From positions 401,313 to 465,312 of the forward strand of contig NZ_JAIWPE010000096.1 of assembly GCF_021028955.1 (NCBI RefSeq): a stretch of DNA of 64,000 bases. The letters run 5' to 3'. The position numbers and the translations under genes are program-made. Positions 8,992 through 17,529 of this stretch are shown piece after piece. Source of the DNA: Salipaludibacillus sp. CUR1. GTDB taxonomy: Bacteria; Bacillota; Bacilli; Bacillales; Salisediminibacteriaceae. Each line of letters starts with the position of its first letter. Within the stretch, counting starts at the first letter, position 1. The notes beneath the pieces are model-generated. The model was not told where the DNA came from. It saw nothing but the letters and a program-made list of their open reading frames with translations, and ran no database searches.

Positions 8992-9603
8992 TTAAGCTGG
9001 AAGTTCAGAACCTTCAGTGAACAAACTGACGCATATAAACCCTATAAGGCTGACACTGTAAACTGGAAGAAGCCCTGGAATCAATCCATTTAAAAAGTAT
9101 ACAGCAAATATACCCACAATAAGTAACAGTGTTTTTCCAGGGGCCAGCACCATCCGTTTAACCGGCTCAATAAAACTTTCCTTCGTAAAACTTACTTTTA
9201 TCTTCTCAGCCGCTGCCAGCCCAAAAATGATCATCCACACTGCAAACCCTATTAATACAATTACCGTGCTTGTACTGAAAAAGTAAAAAATAAATCCTTC
9301 AAAAAAACTGATAATGTTAAGGTTTACTATTAAAATAATTACAAAAACACCACCTAAAAAAGCAACGAGGTTACTTTTTATAAAAATCTGCCGGTAAACA
9401 GACCAGAAAGTTTTCACAATGGGGGGTTCTTTCCCATCCTTCCATAAAGATATGAGCCTGCAAACGGCAATCCAAGCCGGATAAAAACCAAACAATAAAA
9501 GTCCGGCTACTGTAAAAAAAATCCACAGCAAATTAACTATGGCAAGTTTCATCAACCAATCGGCTATCCGGTAAATGAAACCTGAGGTTCCTGACATTTC
9601 CAA
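8992..9603 (-). CDS. DUF624 (YesL-like) membrane protein
   Basis: About 203 aa with five to six membrane segments. The N-terminal MSGTSGFIYRIADWLMKLAI and NLLWIFFTVAGLLLFGFYPA match the DUF624/YesL family, which is often encoded in carbohydrate-uptake operons; its role is unknown. Start choice: AGGAAGG precedes a TTG at 9603 by 7 nt, while an ATG two codons later (9597) is also possible. A longer reading to 9660 would overlap the GH32 gene. It is the last gene of the fructan operon, 47 bp after GH32. Confidence 0.8.
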   Translation of the reverse strand: MEMSGTSGFIYRIADWLMKLAIVNLLWIFFTVAGLLLFGFYPAWIAVCRLISLWKDGKEPPIVKTFWSVYRQIFIKSNLVAFLGGVFVIILIVNLNIISFFEGFIFYFFSTSTVIVLIGFAVWMIIFGLAAAEKIKVSFTKESFIEPVKRMVLAPGKTLLLIVGIFAVYFLNGLIPGLLPVYSVSLIGFICVSLFTEGSELPA

Positions 9604-9650
9604 TAAATTCACCTTCCTAAAAGAAAAAGTAATCATCATATGATGACTAC

Positions 9651-11129
9651 TTATTTCCATATCGAAATAAAACTATGTCCTTTACAGTCTACCTCTAAAT
9701 CTCCATTATTACTAGCGCCTGATATTGTAAATGATTCCCCTTCAGGGAGTACCAGGTTCGTTAGTGTTTGCTCTCCATCATTAATGAAAACTTCAACTGA
9801 GCCTCTGTCAACGATCGCTTCAATCTTCAAATACTCTTTTTCTGTGTCAAAAGGTGCTGATGTTTTTGCAGGAAAATCTTTATGGAAATGACTCATTTTC
9901 ATTTTTTCCCTGTTAAAAGTAATTTCACCTGCTTCTTTGTCAATAACGAGATCGCAACTGTTAGTTACACCACTGTTATAGAAAGAAAAAGCTACACGGG
10001 ATAAATCGTCTGTTTTCATATTAAATGTCAGGCTGAAGGGGGCATCCGGCTGAAGGCATATGCTCTTCTCTTCATGCGACAGCTGAACCGTACTGTTAAT
10101 AAACTCTTTGTTGATGAGCCCATTTATTTCAGAGGCCGGCCGTTGAAGCAATTTAATTTTGCCGTCCTCTCCTTCTGTTAAGGATACCTCTCTTGGCAAA
10201 GACATCGCGCTTCGCCATGGATGAGTCGGAACTTCGTTAGCATACTGCCAATTGCTCATCCAGGCTAACCATACCCTTCGGGAGTCCGGCATATCAGAAA
10301 ACGACTGAGCAGCGTAAAAATCTTTTCCGTAATCCACCCATAAAACGTTTTTCTCGGATGCTTCATTAACAAAACCTTTTCCATCGAACTGGCCGATAAA
10401 ATACTGGCCGCCGGATCCTCCTGCAGCAGCACCCGCCTGAACATCTATTTCCAGAACCCATTTCGTCTTGTCAGAGTTGGCTACCGGGAGCTGAAACAGA
10501 TCAGGACATTCCCAAACTCCGCCATGAGCACCTTGATGTTCCCCAAATTTGCTCGTATATTCCCACCTTTTAAGGTCTGATGACCTATAGAACATTACTT
10601 CCTGGCCTGCAGCAAGAACCATGATCCATTTCTCTGAAGCTTCATGCCAGAATACTTTAGGATCTCTGAAATCTTTAATCCCCGGGTTAGGGATAACTGG
10701 ATTTCCTTCATACTTGTGCCATGTGCGCCCTTTATCCTTACTGAATGCGATACTTTGCTGCTGAAAATCTCCGTCTGCACTTGTATACAAAGCTACCAGG
10801 CCATGACTCCCATTGAAAAACCCTGTGGTATCGTGCCAGTCAACAACGGCACTTCCTGAAAAGATCATGCCAAGGCTGTCAGGCTCCATAGCTACCGGAA
10901 GATGTTTCCACTGATACATGTCAACACTTACAGCATGTCCCCAGTGCATTGGGCCCCACGTTTTTCCATGAGGGTGATACTGATAAAACAGGTGATACTC
11001 TCCTTCATAATACACCATTCCATTCGGGTCATTCATCCACTGGCTTTCAGGGGTGAAATGGATGTGCGGGCGATACGGCTCATTATATAACGATTGTGCT
11101 GGCGACTCGTGTTTAAGTTGCTTTTCCAT
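9651..11129 (-). CDS. GH32 beta-fructosidase (sucrose/fructan hydrolase)
   Basis: 492 aa with a five-bladed propeller domain and a C-terminal beta-sandwich. The three catalytic GH32 motifs are present: WMNDPNG near residue 31 (nucleophile Asp), FRDP (transition-state Asp) and WECPDLF (acid/base Glu). There is no signal peptide, so it is cytoplasmic and should cleave sucrose or fructo-oligosaccharides brought in by the adjacent ABC importer. No phosphotransferase gene is nearby, which favours unphosphorylated substrate. The ATG at 11129 has GAAGGAG upstream; the longer reading to 11153 covers this ribosome site. Confidence 0.93.
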   Translation of the reverse strand: MEKQLKHESPAQSLYNEPYRPHIHFTPESQWMNDPNGMVYYEGEYHLFYQYHPHGKTWGPMHWGHAVSVDMYQWKHLPVAMEPDSLGMIFSGSAVVDWHDTTGFFNGSHGLVALYTSADGDFQQQSIAFSKDKGRTWHKYEGNPVIPNPGIKDFRDPKVFWHEASEKWIMVLAAGQEVMFYRSSDLKRWEYTSKFGEHQGAHGGVWECPDLFQLPVANSDKTKWVLEIDVQAGAAAGGSGGQYFIGQFDGKGFVNEASEKNVLWVDYGKDFYAAQSFSDMPDSRRVWLAWMSNWQYANEVPTHPWRSAMSLPREVSLTEGEDGKIKLLQRPASEINGLINKEFINSTVQLSHEEKSICLQPDAPFSLTFNMKTDDLSRVAFSFYNSGVTNSCDLVIDKEAGEITFNREKMKMSHFHKDFPAKTSAPFDTEKEYLKIEAIVDRGSVEVFINDGEQTLTNLVLPEGESFTISGASNNGDLEVDCKGHSFISIWK

Positions 11130-11167
11130 ATAAAGCACTCCTTCTTCGATCAATAAAATCGGTAGTT

Positions 11168-12028
11168 TTAATTTTTAGATCCGGTGTGGGCAAGGCCCTG
11201 GACATAATAGCGCTGCAGGAAAATAAATATTAACAGCATAGGTACGGTCGCCACTGTAAGTGCTGCCATTACCTGCCCCCATTGAATAGGCGGCTGATTC
11301 ATAAAGTACTGCAGGCCGATTTGAATCGTTCTCATACTGTCATCATTAGCAACAACAAGCGGCCAGAGAAAATCATTCCAGTGATTGATAAATAAGACTA
11401 TAGCTACGGTTGCAAAAACCGGCTTTGACAAAGGCACAATAATCCGGAAAAAGATACCAATTTGTGAACAGCCGTCAATTTTAGCCGCTTCTTCCAGCTC
11501 TCTTGGGAAGTCCAGGAAAAATTGGCGGAAAAGAAAGATAGCAAAAGCATTTGCAATGAACGGGACGATAAGTCCTGTATACGTATTTACCCACCCAAGA
11601 TTAAAAACTAAGACGTAAAGCGGCAGGAAAATACTTTCCGGCGGGATAATCAAAGTAGCTATAATTACCGCGAGCCAGAAATTCCTGAGAGGAAACTGGA
11701 ACCTTGCAAGCGCGTAACCTGCCATTGAATTAACTATAAGGCCGAAGATGATAATACCAATTGTATAAATCAAACTGTTCATAATGTAGCGCAATAAATT
11801 TACTCTCTCAAAAGCCATTATGTAGTTTTGAAAATAACCGTCCACTTCATTTGGCATCGGAGGCAGGAAAGCTTTAATGGAAGTCATGTCCCTGAAAATT
11901 TGCACGTCTCCTTTAAGAGAGGACATGACCATCCACACGAGAGGAAACAGGAAGATGACAGCCAGAAAGCTCATGGTTACATATAGAATTATTTTTTTCA
12001 TTAATGCTGGCTTTTTCATAGCCCTCAT
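11168..12028 (-). CDS. Carbohydrate ABC transporter permease (MalG type)
   Basis: 286 aa with six membrane segments and the EAA loop ELEEAAKIDGCSQIGIFFRIIVPLSKP typical of MalG/LacG permeases. The ATG at 12028 overlaps the TGA of the upstream permease (ATGA), so the two are translationally coupled. It forms the sugar importer with the 12025-12927 permease and the binding protein. No dedicated ATPase gene is present; such systems in Bacilli normally borrow a shared MsmX-type ATPase. Confidence 0.93.
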   Translation of the reverse strand: MRAMKKPALMKKIILYVTMSFLAVIFLFPLVWMVMSSLKGDVQIFRDMTSIKAFLPPMPNEVDGYFQNYIMAFERVNLLRYIMNSLIYTIGIIIFGLIVNSMAGYALARFQFPLRNFWLAVIIATLIIPPESIFLPLYVLVFNLGWVNTYTGLIVPFIANAFAIFLFRQFFLDFPRELEEAAKIDGCSQIGIFFRIIVPLSKPVFATVAIVLFINHWNDFLWPLVVANDDSMRTIQIGLQYFMNQPPIQWGQVMAALTVATVPMLLIFIFLQRYYVQGLAHTGSKN

Positions 12029-12927
12029 CCCCTCTCCTCTTTAACTAATATTCGCTGGATAATAGTGATAGTTAATACCATCACCGTGAAGACAACTGCC
12101 ATAGCTGAAGCGTAGCCTACATCGCGGTAATTAAATCCAACTTCATAAATATGGTAAACCAGGGATTTCGTAGAGCCTAGAGGCCCGCCCTGGGTCATGA
12201 TCATCGGTTGAACAAGCAGCTTGAACGCAGCAATCGTAATCGTTATAAATATAAATAAGGAAATATTCTTCAAACCAGGCAAAGTAACATGCAAAAATTT
12301 ATGGAAAGTGTTTGCCCCATCTATGTCTGCAGCTTCATATAAATGGTCAGGAATATTCTGCAGCCCAGCAAGGAAGATCATCATTTGAAAACCTGCTCCC
12401 TGCCATACACTCATGACAATGATAGAGTTCATTGCCTGGTCCGGACTTGTTAAAAAAGGCTGAGGAGGAATCCCTAATAACCCGAGCATTTCATTAATTA
12501 ACCCTTCATTCGGATTATACATAAAGGTCCACAGGATAGACACTACGACAAGAGACATGACAACCGGAGAGAAATAGGCTGTCCGGAAAAACACTTTTAA
12601 TTTCAGTTTTTTATTCACAAGCAGTGCGAGCCCTAAAGCAACAGCTATTTGTATAGGAACGACAAGGAAAGTAAAATATAATGTATTTCTTAAAGCCTGG
12701 CGAAATTCAGCGTCGCCTATAATCATCTGAAAATTTTCAAGTCCAATAAAATTTTTCTCGCCGGGCCTTAAAATATAGAAGTCTGTGAAACTGTAATAAA
12801 ATGCAGCTCCCATTGGGTAGAGCAAAAACACACCTAAAAGCAGCAGTGCAGGAAGCAGAAAGAAATATCCTGTGAGAGCTTCTTTCCCTTCCCTTGTTTT
12901 TAAACTGTATCGTTTACGAGTCACCAT
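12025..12927 (-). CDS. Carbohydrate ABC transporter permease (MalF/UgpA type)
   Basis: 300 aa with six membrane segments and the EAA motif LYEAADIDGANTFHKFLHVTLPG. GGAGTGAT precedes the ATG. It pairs with the downstream MalG-type permease. The gap of 78 bp from the binding-protein gene contains a stem-loop (12970-12993) that probably sets a lower level for the membrane subunits. Confidence 0.93.
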   Translation of the reverse strand: MVTRKRYSLKTREGKEALTGYFFLLPALLLLGVFLLYPMGAAFYYSFTDFYILRPGEKNFIGLENFQMIIGDAEFRQALRNTLYFTFLVVPIQIAVALGLALLVNKKLKLKVFFRTAYFSPVVMSLVVVSILWTFMYNPNEGLINEMLGLLGIPPQPFLTSPDQAMNSIIVMSVWQGAGFQMMIFLAGLQNIPDHLYEAADIDGANTFHKFLHVTLPGLKNISLFIFITITIAAFKLLVQPMIMTQGGPLGSTKSLVYHIYEVGFNYRDVGYASAMAVVFTVMVLTITIIQRILVKEERG

Positions 12928-12969
12928 AATGGATCACTCCAAGCGGTCTTTGTTTTTATAAATAGAGGA

Positions 12970-12993
12970 GCCTGAAAGTTTTCACTTCAGGCC
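12970..12993 (-). terminator. Intercistronic stem-loop after sugar-binding protein
   Basis: GCCTGAAAG / CTTCAGGC arms just downstream of the binding-protein stop. There is no strong U-run, so it is likely a partial terminator or mRNA 3' stabiliser within the operon. Confidence 0.5.
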
Positions 12994-13005
12994 CTTTAAT
13001 ACTAA

Positions 13006-14382
13006 TTAATCTTGAAAGCGTCTGAGCTCACGCTCTACACGGTCAACCTGCTGATTCAGAATTTCTTCCACATCTTCCCCTAGTGCAGCGGCATGGAATG
13101 CCTGGGCAAAGGCATCTGTCAATACAGGATAAGCTGGCGTTTGCGGTCTTGCGTGTGCCGTTTCAGTAACTTGATCTCTCATTACAGACCAGGGAAGTTC
13201 ATCATAGTGATCCATTGCTTCAAATGCTGAATGTCTTGCAGGAGGCATGCCCGTTACTTCAGAAAGCCCGATTGTAGACTCTTCATTTGTCATCCAGGCC
13301 ATTACTTCAAATGCCTCTTCCGGATGCTCGCTCAACGTTGTAATTCCGTATGCCATACTTCCCGAAGGTGATTTAGGAACTTCTTTATAAGGGTAAGGCA
13401 TCATTCCCCATTCAAAGTCGGCATCTTCTGCAGATACTGCAATCCACGGTCCTCCCAGAGCCATCGCTGCGTTTCCTTCTTCAAACTGCATCTCTCCCGG
13501 AGTAAGGCTGACTACTTCTTCTTCAAACAATGTTTTTACAAATTCTAACGACTCAACTGTTTCAGGACTGTTCAAGTAGCCATCTACTGTCGTGCCATCT
13601 TCAGATATTAACTCGCCATTATTGGACCAGACAAACGGTGCTCCCATAAAGGTCAGCCACTCACCTACTCCATAGTTCATGAAAAGATTAAGACCGTAGC
13701 GATCTTCAGTTGTTAACTGCTGGGCAACTTCCAGAAACTCATCCCATGTCCAGGCTTCTTCAATGCTTGCTGGAGCTGCAATTCCTTCTTCTTCAAAAAT
13801 ATCTTTATTATAATAGAGAGGGACAGATGCTTCCATGGCACCTAAAGAAAATAGCTCTCCATTATAAGTTCCCTGCTGAATAATTGAATCTACAAAATCC
13901 TCTCTGTCTTCATCGGTTATATACTCATCTACAGACGTGATAATATCCGCTTCAGCAAAACTTGCTACATATGGGCCATCCAGGGCCAGAATGTCCGGCA
14001 GATTGCCGGCTACCAGGGCAGCATTAACACTGTCGCTGTAAGAACTGGCTCCATCATCTATAATGATTTCGGCATTAACATAAATGTCATCGTTAACTTC
14101 GTTAAACTCATCAATACGTTTAATATAAAAATCAGTTTCGTCCTCCCCAGTCTGGTGAATCCACATATCTAATGTGACAGATTCATCACCGGTGGCTTCC
14201 ACTCCCTGTTCAGCTTCACCTGTTTCAACCACGTCTCCCTGTTCGCCGCTGTCAGCATTGTTGTTCGAATTTCCAGACGCATCACTACCCGATGTCTCGC
14301 CGCCTGATTCTTCTCCTCCGCATGCAGCCATGATCGCCACAGACAAAGTTAAAGGAGCTAATGTTTTGAACATTCTTTTCAT
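13006..14382 (-). CDS. Sugar ABC transporter substrate-binding lipoprotein
   Basis: 458 aa family-1 solute-binding protein. A signal peptide ends in the lipobox IMAAC (Cys at residue 21). An unusually long acidic and Gly/Ser/Asn-rich linker follows, of about 45 residues, before the globular domain starting near VTLDMWIHQTG. Its context with GH32 suggests sucrose, fructo-oligosaccharides or levan fragments as ligand; that is inference. It is the first gene of the operon, under a LacI-type palindrome at 14472-14487. Confidence 0.92.
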   Translation of the reverse strand: MKRMFKTLAPLTLSVAIMAACGGEESGGETSGSDASGNSNNNADSGEQGDVVETGEAEQGVEATGDESVTLDMWIHQTGEDETDFYIKRIDEFNEVNDDIYVNAEIIIDDGASSYSDSVNAALVAGNLPDILALDGPYVASFAEADIITSVDEYITDEDREDFVDSIIQQGTYNGELFSLGAMEASVPLYYNKDIFEEEGIAAPASIEEAWTWDEFLEVAQQLTTEDRYGLNLFMNYGVGEWLTFMGAPFVWSNNGELISEDGTTVDGYLNSPETVESLEFVKTLFEEEVVSLTPGEMQFEEGNAAMALGGPWIAVSAEDADFEWGMMPYPYKEVPKSPSGSMAYGITTLSEHPEEAFEVMAWMTNEESTIGLSEVTGMPPARHSAFEAMDHYDELPWSVMRDQVTETAHARPQTPAYPVLTDAFAQAFHAAALGEDVEEILNQQVDRVERELRRFQD

Positions 14383-14471
14383 AGTTAATTCCCCCTGATC
14401 TAATAGTTTAATAGACTCGTTACTGCAAGGACGACTTGTTCACCTCCATAATAAGTAAAATATAATCGTTT

Positions 14472-14487
14472 GCGTAATCGATTACGC
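14472..14487. promoter_or_regulatory. LacI-family operator in front of fructan operon
   Basis: GCGTAATCGATTACGC is a perfect 16-bp palindrome with the central CG typical of LacI/GalR operators, 90 bp upstream of the binding-protein start. The same core recurs in front of the lacI-family gene. Confidence 0.8.
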
Positions 14488-14530
14488 GAACGGTTTAAAA
14501 GTAAGTCATGCTAATCATTGTTTCAAATGC

Positions 14531-15535
14531 TTAACATGACCCTCTAACAACAAGTTCTGACGGAAGTCTGTGAACGTCATAAGGATCCTTTGAACCGTTG
14601 ATCCTTTTTATGAGAAGTTCTACTGCTTTTTTACCCATTTCGTAAGATGGCTGCTTTACTACAGATAATGGCGGCGAAGTAATACGGAGCCAGTCATAAT
14701 CGTCAAATCCAATAATGGCCACTTTATCAGGAATAGGTATACCTTTTTCCTGAAGATAATTCACGGCCCCCATAGTCATAATATTATTGGCAGCAAAAAT
14801 AGCTGTTGCTCCAGTTTCCTCAACCAGTTCTTTTGTAAAAGAATGGCCTTTATCGAACGTTGCGCTGCCTATTTTAACCAGTGATTCGTCATAAGACAGG
14901 TTGTTATTTTTCAGAGCATTTTTATAAGCCTGGAGCCTCTCGTCACTTGTTGTAATACCCAGAGGACCGGTAATAAACCCTATTTTCCTGTGTCCTTTGC
15001 TAATTAGAAGCTCAATAGCCTTATACGTCCCGGCCCCGCTGTCAATTAACACAGTATCGCTCGTAAGTTCCTTAGGCTGTCTGTCAATAAAGACAACCGG
15101 ATAGTTGCCTCGGAGATTTTCTTTATAATCGTGTTTCTGAGAATCAACCGGGGCGATGATTAACCCGTCTATCAGCTGGGAGTTAAAGACTTTAATCTGG
15201 TCCTGTTCAATGCTGAGATCTTCACTGCTGTTACTGAGAATTAAATTGTAACCGTTTTCTTTTAAAACCTGTTCAATTCCGTTTGCAATTGACATAAAGA
15301 AAAAATTAGATGTGTCAGAAGCAACGAGGGGGACGAGCAGACCTATAATATTCGACTTACGGCTTCTTAGGCTTCTCGCCACGGAATTCGGCTGGTAATC
15401 AAGTTCTTTCATTGCTTTATAAACTTTTTTCTTCGTTTCCTCTGCCACATACCTGGTCTCATTGATGACGTGAGAAACCGTGGCAGTGGAGACGTTGGCT
15501 TTTTGAGCCACATCCTTCATACTTATGTTTTCCAT
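14531..15535 (-). CDS. LacI family transcriptional regulator of fructan/sucrose genes
   Basis: 334 aa. The N-terminal helix-turn-helix and hinge (ISMKDVAQKANVSTATVSHVIN, then NSVARSLRSRKSNIIGLLVP) are followed by a periplasmic-binding-like effector domain ending in VAIIGFDDYDW...ELVVRGSC. It most likely represses the adjacent uptake/GH32 operon and itself, since the same palindrome is found before both. The ATG at 15535 follows GAGG; the upstream ATG at 15550 overlaps that site. The effector is probably a fructose-containing sugar or its phosphate (inference). Confidence 0.92.
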   Translation of the reverse strand: MENISMKDVAQKANVSTATVSHVINETRYVAEETKKKVYKAMKELDYQPNSVARSLRSRKSNIIGLLVPLVASDTSNFFFMSIANGIEQVLKENGYNLILSNSSEDLSIEQDQIKVFNSQLIDGLIIAPVDSQKHDYKENLRGNYPVVFIDRQPKELTSDTVLIDSGAGTYKAIELLISKGHRKIGFITGPLGITTSDERLQAYKNALKNNNLSYDESLVKIGSATFDKGHSFTKELVEETGATAIFAANNIMTMGAVNYLQEKGIPIPDKVAIIGFDDYDWLRITSPPLSVVKQPSYEMGKKAVELLIKRINGSKDPYDVHRLPSELVVRGSC

Positions 15536-15571
15536 AGGCCAGGACCTCATTTGTAATATTTAATTTATCTG

Positions 15572-15598
15572 CGTAATCGATTACGTAACCGATTACAT
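15572..15598. promoter_or_regulatory. LacI-family operator in front of the regulator gene
   Basis: CGTAATCGATTACG is a 14-bp palindrome identical to the core of the 14472-14487 site. It is followed at once by a second, partial copy (GTAACCGATTAC). This implies autoregulation. Confidence 0.75.
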
Positions 15599-15767
15599 TT
15601 ATCATACACCTCTTATATTTGAAGTGTCAAGAAAAGTTTTAATTTATTTTCCGGGTGTTGAGTTTTTGGAAAACTAAGTGGTTAATAATGAAATTTTTTG
15701 GACTAACAGCGTTACTATGATCATTGCATATAATGGGTAGAAATACAAATTGATTTGGGGTGGGTTC

Positions 15768-16391
15768 ATGGATAATAATAAACACGAAGAGCTGTCAGTT
15801 GAGTCGTTGGATACATGCCAAATGCCTTTTACGGCCACACGTGATGACTTTGCTCCTCTTTTTTCTGCTCCGGCTCTGATTAACAATGAAATGAGTAGTG
15901 TTAATTTAAGGAACGCGCAGGGAAAGTGGGTCATTTTATTTTTTTATGCGAGCGACTTTACTTTCGTCTGACCGACCGAATTGGCAGCAGTTGCTGCTAT
16001 TTATGAGCATTTTCAAAAACTGAATGCAGTCGTCTGGGGAATCAGTACAGACAGTATTTATTCACACAAAGTATTTAAAGAGACGTCCCCCTCTGCCTCA
16101 CGCGTGCAGTTTCCTCTGGTGAGTGACAGAAACCAGAGAATAAGCCGCGCTTACAGGGTGCTGGATCCGGAAGCAGGTGCAGCCTTCCGTGCCACGGTCA
16201 TCGTCGATCCTGAAGGAATAATCAGATCAAAAATGGTTTATCCTCGTGAAGTGGGCCGGTATGTATATGAAATTTTGAGAATTCTTGAAGGAATCCTTTA
16301 CTTTGATACGACAGGGTTAGGCGTACCTGCTAACTGGGTTCCCGGCATGCCCGGCATAGAAAGAGATCCGGACATGATCGGAAAAATATAA
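15768..16391 (+). CDS. Selenocysteine-type peroxiredoxin (in-frame TGA at catalytic position)
   Basis: One reading frame of 207 codons, interrupted only by TGA at 15969-15971 (codon 68). The flanking residues are FTFV-[TGA]-PTEL, so the TGA replaces the peroxidatic Cys of the AhpC/Prx motif FTFVCPTE. The rest is intact: NAVVWGISTDS, FPLVSD, AFRATVIVDPEG (conserved Arg) and a C-terminal VPANWVPG. A stem-loop 10 nt after the TGA fits a bacterial SECIS. I read codon 68 as selenocysteine. The enzyme would reduce hydroperoxides in the cytoplasm. Apart from codon 68 the only Cys is residue 17; the resolving Cys expected before PANW is absent. The ATG at 15768 follows GGGGTGGG; a TATAAT lies at 15729. 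The alternative is a nonsense-mutated pseudogene; the intact second half and exact codon position argue against it. Confidence 0.8.
15982..15999 (+). promoter_or_regulatory. Putative bacterial SECIS stem-loop
   Basis: TGGCAGC, loop AGTT and GCTGCTA form a 7-bp stem including one G-U pair. The loop G (15990) lies 19 nt after the TGA at 15969-15971. Known bacterial SECIS elements have a small apical loop with a G in its first two positions, about 16-37 nt after the UGA; this fits. Confidence 0.65.
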
Positions 16392-16403
16392 TTTCCATAT
16401 TGT

Positions 16404-16419
16404 GGGGGGGCTGACCCCC
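16404..16419. repeat. GGGG...CCCC hairpin family, degenerate copy
   Basis: GGGGGGGCTGACCCCC, between the convergent peroxiredoxin and lrgB genes. It has the same core as the copies at 17883-17931, 19224-19236, 22158-22194 and 58371-58412, but the outer arms are lost. Confidence 0.5.
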
Positions 16420-16446
16420 TGCTATATAACACCGGGGATTGGCTTT

Positions 16447-17118
16447 TTACACAAGCCAAAATAAAAATGATAAGTAAACCCCTGCCACTGCCATTGCGCT
16501 GCCTGCAACCGCTCCTTGAATTTCTCCTTCGCTGGTAATATGGGCTGTGCCTATTCCATGAGCAATTGTACCAATAGCCAAACCTCTTGAAACCGGGTCG
16601 GAAACTTTTGTGAGGGTTAGAAGGCGAGGTCCGAACATCGCTCCAATCAGTCCGGTCACCATCACAAAAATGGCTGTTAAAGTCATATCCCCTTGCTTCA
16701 GGGCAGCTATTTCCATAGCAATTGGCACAGTAGCTGACTTGACGGAAAGGGCGGTTGAGGTTTGCTGTGTAATATTAAAAAGCTGAGCAAGTGCCAGACT
16801 TATTAATACAGCTGCAGTTGAGCCCGCAACAAGACTGAAAGCGAGGTTTTTCCCTTGTTTCATTATTATTTTTCTATTTTTATAAACGGGGACAGCCAAG
16901 GCGACAGTCGCTGGCCCTAAAGCGTAGGAAATCACGTCTTTAGAAGGTTCATAAGCACTGTAAGGTACGCCTGTTATAACCAGAACCATAATAATTATAA
17001 TGGTGCTTAAAAAGACTGGCGTAGTAAATGGTGAAGGCAGTAATTTATACATTCTTCTTGTAGCGAAGTAAACTACCGCGGTTAACAGGATATAACCTCC
17101 TATTATTAACAGAGCCAT
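16447..17118 (-). CDS. lrgB: LrgB/CidB family membrane protein
   Basis: 223 aa with about seven to eight hydrophobic segments. ALGPATVALAVPVYKNRK and IATIAHGIGTAHITSEGEIQGAVAGSAM-like stretches are hallmarks of the LrgB family, which acts with LrgA/CidA in holin/antiholin-like control of autolysis or in export of pyruvate and related metabolites. The ATG at 17118 follows GGGGAGAA. The gene starts inside lrgA, overlapping it by 74 nt in another frame. Confidence 0.9.
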   Translation of the reverse strand: MALLIIGGYILLTAVVYFATRRMYKLLPSPFTTPVFLSTIIIIMVLVITGVPYSAYEPSKDVISYALGPATVALAVPVYKNRKIIMKQGKNLAFSLVAGSTAAVLISLALAQLFNITQQTSTALSVKSATVPIAMEIAALKQGDMTLTAIFVMVTGLIGAMFGPRLLTLTKVSDPVSRGLAIGTIAHGIGTAHITSEGEIQGAVAGSAMAVAGVYLSFLFWLV

Positions 17119-17485
17119 TTTCTCCCCTCCTTTTTTCCCCAATTACTTGAGACACCTTGCCTGTGGCCACTAAGCCGGCCAGTGTGCTGCATGTAATAAT
17201 AACTAACAAATAAATCATGTGTGTCATTGCCATATGACCAATTGCCATAATGCCTACACATATCGGTATAAAGAAAAAGCCTAAATGTTTTACAAAGAGC
17301 GCAGCTCCTTTTTCCACCCATGAAAGAGGCAGGAGACCTGTACCCAGAAGAAAAAAAAGAATTAGCATGCCAGCCACATTTCCTGGAATAGCCAGGCCTG
17401 TATAACCGACCAGATAATTTCCGATCTGATTAATAAACCATAATATCCCAATCTGTATTAGCATAATGCCGTATTCCTTCCACAT
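17045..17485 (-). CDS. lrgA: CidA/LrgA family holin-like protein
   Basis: 146 aa with four membrane segments; the LAIPGNVAGMLILFFLL block is the conserved CidA/LrgA core. It is followed by lrgB. The hydrophobic domain ends near residue 115; the last 30 or so residues are polar and come from the region overlapping lrgB, so the protein is longer than usual. The ATG at 17485 has GGGAGG 7 nt upstream. A bidirectional hairpin at 17530 isolates it from the upstream small gene. Confidence 0.88.
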   Translation of the reverse strand: MWKEYGIMLIQIGILWFINQIGNYLVGYTGLAIPGNVAGMLILFFLLGTGLLPLSWVEKGAALFVKHLGFFFIPICVGIMAIGHMAMTHMIYLLVIITCSTLAGLVATGKVSQVIGEKRRGENGSVNNRRLYPVNRGSLLRYKKNV

Positions 17486-17529
17486 GTCCAAACCTCCCGA
17501 CCTTTAACTGATTCAATCTGTACTAATGA

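Noticed and set aside
15750-16391. Peroxiredoxin as a frameshifted or disrupted pseudogene
   Set aside because: Both halves are in the same frame, no indel is needed, and only the catalytic Cys codon is changed, to TGA. Kept as an alternative but considered less likely than Sec.
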